From: Ignavibacteria bacterium
GTDB taxonomy: Bacteria; Bacteroidota; Ignavibacteria; Ch128b
NCBI GenBank assembly: GCA_013177855.1
Contig: JABLYA010000006.1
Location: forward strand, 148,659-212,658
Length of the DNA: 64,000 nt
Direction of reading: 5' to 3'
In this document: in pieces, positions 53,541 to 61,102 of the stretch
Layout of the letters: every line of letters starts with the position of its first letter
Numbering within the stretch: the stretch's first letter is position 1
Translations under genes and position numbers: made by a program
Notes under the pieces: generated by a model
Seen by the model: the letters and a program-made list of their open reading frames with translations, nothing else
Told to the model about the DNA's origin: nothing
The model's database searches: none

Positions 53541-53708
53541 TTATTTTAAAATTTTTTCAAGTTTTTTAAGGCGCAAAGCGCTTTTCATTATTTTTTCAAA
53601 TCTTTCAAGTTCTTCGTCTGTTAAATACGGACAATTTTTGGTTTTTTGATTAAATACTTGAATAATACCTTTAAGTATTTTCCAATCTTTTTTCATTTCT
53701 TGTTCCAT
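53541..53708 (-). CDS. Small protein, 55 aa, C-terminal KKLEKILK
   Basis: Start taken at 53708 (MEQEMKKDWKILKGIIQVFN). It continues CPYLTDEELERFEKIMKSAL and ends RLKKLEKILK. Longer upstream frames lack coding character, and the opposite strand there is coding. Unknown function. Confidence 0.45.
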   Translation of the reverse strand: MEQEMKKDWKILKGIIQVFNQKTKNCPYLTDEELERFEKIMKSALRLKKLEKILK

Positions 53709-53771
53709 AATTTTATATATTTTAATCAATATGTCCAATTTAATTTGATATAAATATAAATAATATTGATC

Positions 53772-54112
53772 TATGGTAGGTAAATTAATTTTTGAAGACT
53801 GCTCTACATTATATTGTGAATTAAATATAAGCAGGAATGTTTCGAGTTTAAGTCGATATAAATATCTCATTTCCATCAAATAATATTGGATATCAACAAA
53901 TATCAAAATACTTTCCAACAAATAATGTTTATGTGACTAATTATAAACAACGAGTTTTATTTCAAACAGACAATGAAGAAATATATATGTTTGATGGTTT
54001 TTGGATAAGAGGAGTAAATGTTAATCAATCAAATTATCAAGGTAATAGTTACATTGATGTTGAATGCACAGCAGATTATTATACTATAAATCATTTTTCT
54101 TTTCATTACTAA
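53772..54112 (+). pseudogene. Unrecognised gene with one frameshift
   Basis: MVGKLIFEDCSTLYCELNIS then RNVSSLS, followed after a one-base shift by DINISFPSNNIGYQQISKYF, YKQRVLFQTDNEEIYMFDGF and CTADYYTINHFSFHY. Strong coding bias on the plus strand over the whole length. Beta-rich; function unknown. Confidence 0.45.
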
Positions 54113-54118
54113 ATTATC

Positions 54119-54154
54119 ATGAGAATAAAGAAATTAAAAAGGATATTAAAATGA
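54119..54154 (+). CDS. 11-residue leader ORF encoding only MRIKKLKRILK
   Basis: The entire ORF is the shared C-terminal motif. Its codons AAA AGG ATA supply an AAAGGA ribosome-binding sequence, and its TGA overlaps the ATG of the next gene (54151). It shows the motif working as a leader independent of any protein body. Confidence 0.5.
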   Translation: MRIKKLKRILK

Positions 54155-54606
54155 ACTTATTCACACCTCTAAAAATAGAACAGTTACTTGATGGTGATAT
54201 TGTTAAAATTGATTTTATAAATCATAGAAAATTAATTTCTAAATCTAATTATAATAATATAGAATATTCGGAAAGAATTGAACACAGTGTATATAAGGAT
54301 AGAAAATTCTATTCGGTTATTGACAACCAAGAACTAGTATTAGAAAATTTAGTTAAATATCCATATGTAAGAATTTATTTTTATTTACACAATTATAAAT
54401 TCGTAGCCAAAAAAATTCTTGGTATATAGAAGGTACTGAAGCATTTCCAGATATTGAAGATTATGGTAGCGTATCACTTTTTCAAGGTCTTACATACAAA
54501 AAATTTTAATGAAATGGAAGGTACTGGACCTGTATGGGATGTAAAAACTTGTTTTTTTAATGAATTTATAATAACAGAAAGAATAAAACAAGACACAGGA
54601 AATTAA
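54151..54606 (+). pseudogene. Unknown small gene with two homopolymer frameshifts
   Basis: MNLFTPLKIEQLLDGDIVKI ... LHNYKFVAKK, then (one A more) SWYIEGTEAFPDIEDYGSVS... LTYKKF, then (one base more) NEMEGTGPVWDVKTCFFNEF to QDTGN. About 151 residues when repaired. DGDIVKIDF at the start suggests a small beta-barrel. Function unknown. Confidence 0.5.
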
Positions 54607-54639
54607 TACGTTTAATCAAATAATTTTTTTATCGGTATA

Positions 54640-54919
54640 ATGATATTAATTTTGTATAAATTTGTTATTTTAATGATTGCATTACTTGCTTTAGTAAGTT
54701 GTACGGAAAATCAAAAAACCAAAAATTGGGGTGGTAGCGCTAGGCTCGAATTACCTGTAAATCAAAAACTTATAAATGTCACTTGGAAAGAAGATAACTT
54801 ATGGTATCTTACCAGACCTATGAATGAAAATGATGTTGCAGAAACATATAACTTCAATGAAAAAAGTTCTTGGGGGTCTTGTAGAAGGTATTTATATTAT
54901 TGTTGAAATAAAGAAATAG
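54640..54919 (+). pseudogene. Conserved phage lipoprotein, one frameshift near the end
   Basis: The signal segment ILMIALLALVSC ends in a lipobox Cys. Then NWGGSARLELPVNQKLINVT, WKEDNLWYLTRPMNENDVAE and TYNFNEKSSWG. At a G5 run one base fewer gives LVEGIYIIVEIKK to 54919; as it stands the frame runs off at 54906. I recognise the GGS...LPxxQKLxxVTWKxxxLWYLTR pattern from T4-like phages as a conserved lipoprotein of unknown role. Confidence 0.7.
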
Positions 54920-54920
54920 T

Positions 54921-55077
54921 ATGGCATTTTTTAAAACTAAAAGTATAAATGATATTGTCAAATCAAGAACGATAGATTATCGTGATTGGTTAGATAAAAA
55001 TCATATTCAACAGAATTCTGAGTCATTTCAGAGTGCAACCAGAATATACTAAAGTTTACTGGGAATGGTTAAAATAA
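54921..55077 (+). pseudogene. Small gene with one frameshift
   Basis: MAFFKTKSINDIVKSRTIDY then RDWLDKNHIQQNSESF, and after a shift RVQPEYTKVYWEWLK. About 51 residues when repaired. It follows the lipoprotein stop by one base. No family recognised. Confidence 0.4.
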
Positions 55078-55104
55078 ATTGGTTGTGAGGAATATCATAA
55101 AAAG

Positions 55105-55422
55105 TTGTTTACATACACAGATTTCTTTTCAAAAATACAAAAATATATGGAAGATACTAATTGGACTTGGAGTAATTCGTCAACACCACCTTCATTAAGT
55201 GATATGTATTATACAATTTTAGAATTATCCTATATGTCTGTTTGTAATGATTATGATATTGGTGTAAAATGTTCAACTGGTGGATTTGCCGTAGAATTTT
55301 ACCCTAAAAAATATTTAAATATTACATTTTCTTATTATTTAACTAATGAGATTCTTTTTGAAAAAAAGATAACAGTAGATGATTTAAGAATATCTAAACT
55401 AAAAAAGATTTGTGATGAATAA
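55105..55422 (+). CDS. Unknown small protein, about 105 aa, C-terminal KLKKIC
   Basis: The frame is open from 55078, and the start is unclear (TTG at 55105; the codons before it, GCEEYHKK, also look coding). It contains FSKIQKYMEDTNWTWSNSST and GFAVEFYPKKYLNITF. It ends ISKLKKICDE, whose codons contain the next ATG (55412). Function unknown. Confidence 0.5.
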   Translation: MFTYTDFFSKIQKYMEDTNWTWSNSSTPPSLSDMYYTILELSYMSVCNDYDIGVKCSTGGFAVEFYPKKYLNITFSYYLTNEILFEKKITVDDLRISKLKKICDE

Positions 55423-55633
55423 GATTAAAGTTTTTATTAAAAAATCAAAACCGACAAGCTGGTATTCAACTATTGTTGGTAAAACTGTTGAAGTATTTGA
55501 CAAAGAGTTTATTATTAATGAAAAACTTGCTTATGAATATGTTGATTTGCCTAATCATATAATTATGGCAGAAGATATATTAATGAATAAAGATATTAGA
55601 GATAAAAAACTAAAAAGAATAATAAAAAATTAA
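55412..55633 (+). CDS. Small basic protein, 73 aa, C-terminal KKLKRIIKN
   Basis: VFIKKSKPTSWYSTIVGKTV, then a beta-rich stretch, ending DIRDKKLKRIIKN. It starts within the tail codons of the gene before it. Resembles small SH3-like phage proteins; not assigned. Confidence 0.55.
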   Translation: MMNKIKVFIKKSKPTSWYSTIVGKTVEVFDKEFIINEKLAYEYVDLPNHIIMAEDILMNKDIRDKKLKRIIKN

Positions 55634-55659
55634 TATATACTAAAAAGTATATGTTAATT

Positions 55660-56061
55660 ATGAAATATTTAAAAAAAGTTAATGAATTTAGTCTATACGA
55701 TGATAGTAGTTTTCAATTCTATACACAAGATATAAAAGATGTAACAATAAATTTTACTGATAAAAATGTTGATTATATGAGAGGAACCGCTTCTGTTAAA
55801 TGGTTTCTCGACTTTGATTTTAAAGGTGATAAAGGAGTAGAAATATATCCAGTAATACAATTAGTTACAATATATTTATACAAAGATGTTTACATTGATG
55901 ATGACGGTAATACCGAAGAACAATATGAAGAAATAAACATAGAACATAATAATACTAAGGTAGAGATTGATGGTGTTGGAGATAATAGTATTAGCATATT
56001 ATACTATCCAAGTAGTATTAATTACGACTATGATAAAAAAGAAGCAGTTGTATTTTTCTAA
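55660..56061 (+). CDS. Acidic beta-rich protein, 133 aa, leader-like start
   Basis: Start at 55660 (MKYLKKVNEFSLYDDSSFQF) rather than 55651. The body has KWFLDFDFKGDKGVEIYPVI and an acidic stretch (YIDDDGNTEEQYEEIN). Leader resemblance is moderate (VNE site). No family recognised. Confidence 0.5.
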   Translation: MKYLKKVNEFSLYDDSSFQFYTQDIKDVTINFTDKNVDYMRGTASVKWFLDFDFKGDKGVEIYPVIQLVTIYLYKDVYIDDDGNTEEQYEEINIEHNNTKVEIDGVGDNSISILYYPSSINYDYDKKEAVVFF

Positions 56062-56063
56062 TT

Positions 56064-56261
56064 ATGAATTTTCAAGATTTTAAAAGAAAATTGACTATAT
56101 GGTATTTGGCTCACTTTAAAAATAAGCCATATTGGATAGTTATTTGTAAATCAGGTATAAAAATTATGTTTCTGAAAAAGAAAGAAGCAAAAAAGGCTAA
56201 GAAAAATCACAAAGGTAAAATGAAAATATACTATAGTGTCAATTTGCCTATAAAAAAATAA
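56064..56261 (+). CDS. Small basic protein, 65 aa
   Basis: MNFQDFKRKLTIWYLAHFKN then PYWIVICKSGIKIMFLKKKE and a Lys-rich end. Probably nucleic-acid-binding by charge alone. Two bases after the preceding gene. Confidence 0.45.
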   Translation: MNFQDFKRKLTIWYLAHFKNKPYWIVICKSGIKIMFLKKKEAKKAKKNHKGKMKIYYSVNLPIKK

Positions 56262-56347
56262 TTTTTATACAATTGATTATGACACCATACAAAATGTACA
56301 TAACTTTTTAAAACCTGAAATGTTTTTAATGAATAGTAATAAAAATT

Positions 56348-57055
56348 ATGAGTAAAGAAATGAAAAAAATAATAGATGATTTTAAAATATTTATTAATAA
56401 AAAATTAAATGAAAGTAAAGATAAAGATTTTATATTGAATAATGATAATGTAAAAACTTACACTTGGATAAGTAATGGTAAAGAAAACACAATTAAATAT
56501 CATTTAAGTTATGATGTATTTAGAGGACTTTATGATGCAGTTCTTTTAGGTGGTGAATTTGCTAACACACATGGATACGGAGAAACAGAAAAGGATGCTG
56601 TGGAAAGTTTAAAACTTAGAGTTATTCAATTAAGAAACAACTTCAATATATTTAATAATAAGAAATTAAATGAAGGGTTTTTTGATGATATAATATTTGT
56701 AAGAACTAAAAATTTTAATAACATTGGAACAGTAAATAAACTACCATATGAAGGAATTCATTGTTGGGCTATATATAAAAATGATTTAGATAAATATATC
56801 GAAGAACTTGAACTATGGGGTGGAAATAAGAAAAGTATTGAAATTATAAATCCTACTGGATATGAAATTTTCGCTTTAAATTATCCAATGGTACATAAAT
56901 ATGTGATGGGTGAAACTGACGAAGTTCCAAAACTAATTCCTTTTGATAAAAAAATACATACTATGAAATTTATTAAACAAAGAGGAAAAAGTGTGTTAAA
57001 ATATGTGAGTGAATTAGGGATGAATAAAAACTGTTATCAAATATTATTAAAATAA
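56348..57055 (+). CDS. Candidate packaged protein with two LNE leader units, 235 aa
   Basis: The N-terminus MKKIIDDFKIFINKKLNESK and an internal segment near residue 105, NNFNIFNNKKLNEGFFDD, are clearly repeated leader units, each with KKLNE. This suggests fusion of two leader-bearing genes. The first body has HLSYDVFRGLYDAVLLGGEF, the second WAIYKNDLDKYIEELELWGG. If a prohead protease cuts at LNE, two mature polypeptides would result. Function unknown. Confidence 0.55.
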   Translation: MSKEMKKIIDDFKIFINKKLNESKDKDFILNNDNVKTYTWISNGKENTIKYHLSYDVFRGLYDAVLLGGEFANTHGYGETEKDAVESLKLRVIQLRNNFNIFNNKKLNEGFFDDIIFVRTKNFNNIGTVNKLPYEGIHCWAIYKNDLDKYIEELELWGGNKKSIEIINPTGYEIFALNYPMVHKYVMGETDEVPKLIPFDKKIHTMKFIKQRGKSVLKYVSELGMNKNCYQILLK

Positions 57056-57167
57056 AAGTACAAAATTGAAATAGCAGGGTTAAATTAGTTTTTAAATGAG
57101 TTGTATGCTGATTTAGAATTTATAATAAAAAATAATACTTTAATACATCCTCAATTTCTTTTAGAAA

Positions 57168-57299
57168 ATGACAAATATTCAAAACAGAGTGTTTTTTAAA
57201 TTCGTTAAACAAATGGAAGTAGAAGAACTCCGTAAAGAAATAGATGAACTTTGGGAATACTTGTATACAACACGGGAAACTGGAACATATGATAAATGA
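57168..57299 (+). CDS. Possible small protein, 43 aa
   Basis: MTNIQNRVFFKFVKQMEVEE then LRKEIDELWEYLYTTRETGT. The second half looks coding. It overlaps in another frame the remains of a different coding stretch (57092-57187). Probably gene debris. Confidence 0.3.
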   Translation: MTNIQNRVFFKFVKQMEVEELRKEIDELWEYLYTTRETGTYDK

Positions 57300-57351
57300 A
57301 TGGAGAAGAACTAAAAAACTCAAAACAATAATTTAATTGAACCTAAATGTC

Positions 57352-57426
57352 ACAAATATACAACGTTTTTAGTAGAAAGTTTCAAATTAATTTTTTTGTT
57401 TGATAAAAATGTTATATATTTGTTGT
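57352..57426 (+). repeat. 75-bp imperfect palindrome, full copy of the TAGAAAG repeat
   Basis: Left arm ACAAATATACAACGTTTTT and right arm AAAAATGTTATATATTTGT are near complements around the AGAAAGTTTCAAATTAA core. Related partial copies lie at 31521 and 58179. The arms resemble those of the attC-like element at 30769. Confidence 0.6.
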
Positions 57427-57545
57427 ATGAAAATTATTAATTTACACTAAAATTTATAAAATGAAAACACTTAAATTTGTATATTTGTTGTATGAAAATT
57501 ATTAATTTACATTAAAATTTATAAAATGAAAACACTTAAATTACA
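57416..57545 (+). repeat. Tandem duplication with 65-bp period, includes a start codon
   Basis: Two units (57416-57480 and 57481-57545) differ at one base over the first 62. Each contains ATATTTGTTGTATGAAAATT and an ATGAAAACACTTAAATT start. The first start leads to a 14-residue peptide ending in TAA; the second opens the lipoprotein-like gene at 57526. Confidence 0.85.
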
Positions 57546-57723
57546 GCGAGTAACCCGCTATTTTGGTTACATATTGTTAGCAACTGTTTTATTTTCTTCA
57601 TGTGGACTAAGAGCAAGACAGGGAGAAGATATTCATAATACTAACGATAAAGAAGCTGCCGTGATAAAGTCTAAAATCACATACATTAAAGACGTCGAAC
57701 AGGTTTATGTTTTGCTGTTTTAA
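57526..57723 (+). CDS. Lipoprotein-like fragment, 65 aa
   Basis: MKTLKLQRVTRYFGYILLAT then VLFSSCGLRAR: a signal segment with a lipobox (FSSC), followed by only about 35 residues. Short for a lipoprotein, and the G+C is higher than around it. Likely the start of a host gene cut short by rearrangement. Confidence 0.45.
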   Translation: MKTLKLQRVTRYFGYILLATVLFSSCGLRARQGEDIHNTNDKEAAVIKSKITYIKDVEQVYVLLF

Positions 57724-57874
57724 ATAATTCAACAGATGGATTTCGCAGCACATTTTCAATCACTTGTGTCCCACCGGGCTTTCGGTACATCTTGGCATGG
57801 AGACAAACGATTGTATCATGCTTCAGAACACCAATGTAGAGTCTACCATCAGCAGTACTAACGAACGATTTCAT
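57686..57874 (-). CDS. Possible foreign gene fragment, 62 aa
   Basis: MKSFVSTADGRLYIGVLKHD then AKMYRKPGGTQVIENVLRNP. Base composition is markedly G+C-richer than its surroundings and reads more like a bacterial gene. It overlaps the end of the lipoprotein-like fragment on the other strand. Family not recognised. Confidence 0.3.
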   Translation of the reverse strand: MKSFVSTADGRLYIGVLKHDTIVCLHAKMYRKPGGTQVIENVLRNPSVELFKTAKHKPVRRL

Positions 57875-57903
57875 CTGGCAAATAATACAAATAAACTTTA
57901 ATT

Positions 57904-58155
57904 ATGGAAAAGAAACTTAAAAACATACAGACATTTGAACAACATACAGATAAAAAATTGAATATATCTGATGTTATAAGTAGTGAAAAAATTAATAAAT
58001 TAAAAGAAATTGGATTTACAAACTCTGAAATAAATGAGTTGATAAATTTTTTATCTATGAGTGATGAAGAAATATCAAAAGTTAAATTAACTTCATTAGA
58101 GGGAGCACCAAAGAAGATAAAAAATTTATATGATGGTGGTATAACTTCGTTTTAA
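57904..58155 (+). CDS. Candidate packaged small protein (FEQ leader), 83 aa
   Basis: MEKKLKNIQTFEQHTDKKLN then ISDVISS is nearly the N-terminus of the protein at 30550. The body differs (EIGFTNSEINELINFLSMSD... GGITSF). A shared leader on different bodies suggests modular exchange. Function unknown. Confidence 0.6.
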   Translation: MEKKLKNIQTFEQHTDKKLNISDVISSEKINKLKEIGFTNSEINELINFLSMSDEEISKVKLTSLEGAPKKIKNLYDGGITSF

Positions 58156-58178
58156 TTTATTCATTACTTATAATGGAC

Positions 58179-58247
58179 ACAAATATACAACTTTTTTGTA
58201 GAAAGTTTCAAATTAATTTTTTTTTTTGTTTGATAAAAATGTTGTTT
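58179..58247 (+). repeat. Partial copy of the TAGAAAG repeat
   Basis: ACAAATATACAACTTTTTTG, then the GAAAGTTTCAAATTAA core with a longer T run and GTTTGATAAAAATGTTGTTT. The outer right arm is lost. Confidence 0.6.
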
Positions 58248-58284
58248 AGCAAACCTTGTTTAGAAATACTTAAAGATACAAATT

Positions 58285-58436
58285 ATGAAAAGAATAGTAA
58301 ATCAAAAAGAAATGTTAGTGAAATCATTAGAAACTCTTTTCTTCTCATGGGGTAGTGATACACCAGATTTGAAAGAGATGAACAAACATTTGATACAAAT
58401 TATGATGATGTTATAGAAGCAATTAGAAACTCATAA
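58285..58436 (+). pseudogene. Small gene with one frameshift
   Basis: MKRIVNQKEMLVKSLETLFF then SWGSDTPD, and after a shift ERDEQTFDTNYDDVIEAIRN. About 50 residues when repaired. No family recognised. Confidence 0.4.
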
Positions 58437-58518
58437 TTTTTTGTTTAATTGAATATAAAGTTCAAGTTGTGCAGTAGTTTTTACCTTTAAAATTTTTTAT
58501 TTCAAAAATTATATACTT

Positions 58519-58655
58519 ATGAAATATTTTGAAATCAAATTAATCTAAAAGAACTATCGAAAGATGAATTGCAAAAAATGTTGGACATATCATTGGAATT
58601 TGAAAATTACGAAATGTGCGCTCACCTTAAAAATTATATAAATTTATTAAATTGA
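58519..58655 (+). pseudogene. UVR-motif-like small gene with one frameshift
   Basis: MKYFE, then after one added A NQINLKELSKDELQKMLDIS and LEFENYEMCAHLKNYINLLN. The second half matches the UVR motif seen at 17181 and 51152. Confidence 0.45.
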
Positions 58656-58719
58656 ATATAATGGTTACAGATATGCCCAGTTTGGGATTAAATAGTAAAA
58701 ACTTTAAATTATAAATAAA

Positions 58720-59022
58720 ATGAATAAAAATGTAGAAACTTCAAATGGAACACAGACACCCATATTGGATATGTCTGATATTATGCACAGTGATTATCAA
58801 CAAGAACTTTTTCATGAAATTGTTGGTATTAAACACAGAATACAAGGATTAGCTGGATTTGTCCAAAACGATTTTGATAGAATGTTGGAAGATGGAACTA
58901 CTACAAAAGATGGAATAAAAGAAGCAATTGAAGATATGGACAAATCATTTGATAAAGTAGTGAATGAATTAAACTTACTTCGTGAAAAATGTAGGGTGAT
59001 AATGTCTTATTATTGTACATAA
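58720..59022 (+). CDS. Unknown helical protein, 100 aa, stop inside repeat
   Basis: MNKNVETSNGTQTPILDMSD ... FHEIVGIKHRIQGLAGFVQN, amphipathic helices throughout. The TAA stop is part of CATAACGGTTGC, the left half of the attC-like repeat. No family recognised. Confidence 0.55.
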   Translation: MNKNVETSNGTQTPILDMSDIMHSDYQQELFHEIVGIKHRIQGLAGFVQNDFDRMLEDGTTTKDGIKEAIEDMDKSFDKVVNELNLLREKCRVIMSYYCT

Positions 59023-59060
59023 CGGTTGCAAATATAAAACGTTGCCACACAAATGTAAAT
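59018..59060 (+). repeat. Left half of the attC-like repeat
   Basis: CATAACGGTTGCAAATATAA and the following AACGTTGCCACACAAATGTA match 30771-30811 with few changes. The right half is absent; tail-fibre debris follows instead. Confidence 0.75.
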
Positions 59061-59061
59061 A

Positions 59062-59420
59062 GAACCAGTAATTTTTGTTCAACTAAATTATGAGTATGTG
59101 AAGTTAATGAATAATCTTGTAAAATATTTGTTATTGTAGTTTGAGTATAGTATCTATTATCTAAAGCACCTAAATTAAGTTCTTCTTTAGTATAATAATC
59201 TATTTCTGCAGCTTGTTGTTGAACAATAGTCTTTTGAACAGAATTTAATTTTTCCAATGCAGATATAGCAACAGTATCAACACCACAAATAATAAATGGT
59301 AATGTATTATTAAACAATAATTTAACAGTTCAAGGTAATTTATTAGTAAATGGAACAGTTTCTACATTATACAGAACAATTATACATAAAAGATAATGTT
59401 ATTACTTTAAATTTTTAATT
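59062..59420. pseudogene. Tail-fibre gene fragments in opposite orientations
   Basis: Minus strand (about 59285 to 59070): ISALEKLNSVQKTIVQQQAA ... NRYYTQTTITNILQDYSLTS then HTHN, typical tail-fibre repeats. Plus strand (about 59255 to 59418): NADIATVSTPQIINGNVLLN, NLTVQGNLLVNGTVST, and in another frame EQLYIKDNVITLNF, also tail-fibre text. The two pieces meet head to head, so the locus is a rearranged remnant of one or two fibre genes. Confidence 0.55.
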
Positions 59421-59924
59421 TACAACTTTACTAAACAATAATTTAATTTAACCTAACGATAACAGATATATTTCGAAAATATAAATTTTTTTCGACATTT
59501 TTTATAATATAAATCAAAATAATTCAAAATATAACTATTATAAATAAATGCAAAGTCACAGATTTTGAGCATATTATAGATAGTGAGTTTTTTCATTAAT
59601 AGACTATATTTTGATTTTATTAAAAATTAACAATAATTTAACATAAAAATCATAAAAAATAATTTACACCACATATATTTATACAGTTTTATTTTCTTTA
59701 AAATTAATCATTTAGAATTAGAAAAGAATTTAATATTTAGTTAAACAGTTGAATAAAAATAAAACCTTTTTATATAATAATTATATTATAACGGTACATA
59801 TTTTAATTGAAAGTTGTTTATAAAGGTGGTAAAATTGTTTACAACTGTTCACGAAGTAAACTATTTTAACAAATTATCTAAATCAATAACAATGTTTAAA
59901 GAACAAAAATTGAAAGTATTTTAG
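59421..59924. other. A/T-rich intergenic stretch
   Basis: No credible gene. It contains CCTAACGATAACAGATATAT (59451) and TTATAACGGTACATATTTTA (59788), loose matches to the repeat ends, and a possible 10-residue peptide (MFKEQKLKVF, 59891) just before the next start. Confidence 0.4.
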
Positions 59925-60232
59925 ATGGAAAATGAAGAAAAAAAATAGTAAAATGTATTGAAGTTCATAGTCTAAATGATGCGATAAATTGTTTGAAATG
60001 GATAAAAACACAATATACACAATTAAGAACAAAAATAGACTACGAAAAATATATAAAAGACCATTGGAATATTTATACTAATTTAAAGTTTTTTGTTTGG
60101 TCAGATAATACGTGGACTGCAGGTTTTCATTTAGATGTACCATGGGAAAAAGAATTTGATAAATCATTTTCAGAAAATTGTATCTATGATTCATATCGTG
60201 CTATGAAGATTAAAAGAATTTTAAAAGAATAA
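59925..60232 (+). pseudogene. Small gene, C-terminal KIKRILKE, one frameshift
   Basis: MENEEKK, then (one A more in an A8 run) IVKCIEVHSLNDAINCLKWI, followed by a body with FFVWSDNTWTAGFHLDVPWE, ending SYRAMKIKRILKE. About 102 residues. The part from 59993 is uninterrupted. No family recognised. Confidence 0.5.
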
Positions 60233-60354
60233 ATGTTTTATCTCTTTATCTTTTATAGAAGAAATATAATCTGGTAGATTTATAAAGAATTAAAAATAAA
60301 AACTTTTATTAAAAATGTGATATAATAAAATGTTGTTTAAAACACAAAGATTGA

Positions 60355-60573
60355 ATGATTGAAAAACTTAAAATATTAATTGATATAAAAGGTAATTGTA
60401 ATAATATATATTGTGATAAATGTTATTGGTATAATAAAGAATTTCATACCACTTGTGTACTTTACAATGAATGGTTAAGTTCTAATAATAATAATTTTGT
60501 ACAATTTGTTATGTGTAAAAGTATAAAAGAATTAAGAAAAATTAAATTAGAAAAATTGAATGAATTGTGTTAA
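60355..60573 (+). CDS. Small Cys-rich protein, 72 aa
   Basis: NCNNIYCDKCYWYNKEFHTT then CVLYNEWL: four or more Cys placed for a zinc or structural site. It ends KIKLEKLNELC, a loose form of the shared tail whose codons contain an ATG. Function unknown. Confidence 0.5.
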   Translation: MIEKLKILIDIKGNCNNIYCDKCYWYNKEFHTTCVLYNEWLSSNNNNFVQFVMCKSIKELRKIKLEKLNELC

Positions 60574-60670
60574 AAGAAATAGAAAAAATAAAAATAGGAA
60601 CTTTACTGGAAATTGTGCCCAACTTGAAAATGTAATTGAAAATCGTTTCATTATATAAAAGAAATTGAAA

Positions 60671-60885
60671 ATGAAAATTGAAAAAATATTTGGTAATGAT
60701 AATACTTATTTTATCCAACATAATGGTGTGACATATTTAAGGTATTCTAAAAATTATTGGAAAAGAAAAATTAACAATACTTATTATCATATTTGGGATG
60801 ATGAAGAACTAAAAATGGAATAGAATTTCAAAAACATATTAGATTTAATAAATTAAAAAGAATATTAAATGATAGAATTGAATAA
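60671..60885 (+). pseudogene. Small gene, C-terminal KLKRILN, one frameshift
   Basis: MKIEKIFGNDNTYFIQHNGV ... IWDDEELK, then with one more A NGIEFQKHIRFNKLKRILND to RIE at 60885. The next gene's ATG (60869) lies inside the KLKRILN codons, as in other pairs. Confidence 0.5.
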
Positions 60886-61102
60886 ATTATATCCACCAAT
60901 TCATCCAACACAAAAACCAGTAGAATTAGCAGAATGGATTATAAAAACTTATTCTAACGAAAATGATATAATATTAGATAGTACGTCTGGTTCAGGTACA
61001 ATACCAATTGCTTGTATAAAAACAAATAGAAGATGGATTGCTTTTGAAACAGACAAAAATTATTTTGATATAGCTTATGGCAGAATCAAAGAAATACAGT
61101 GA
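60869..61102 (+). pseudogene. C-terminal fragment of a beta-class DNA methyltransferase
   Basis: MIELNKLYPPIHPTQKPVEL then AEWIIKTYSNENDIILDSTS and GSGTIPIACIKTNRRWIAFE: the TQKP block and motif I of a beta-class methylase. The DPPY part and target domain are missing. It has a good start coupled to the upstream tail, so it may still be translated. Inactive as an enzyme by itself. Confidence 0.75.

Noticed and set aside
30345..60885. Programmed ribosomal frameshifting as the explanation for the broken genes
   Set aside because: The breaks occur at many different run types and directions, without a common slippery sequence or downstream structure, and in unrelated genes.
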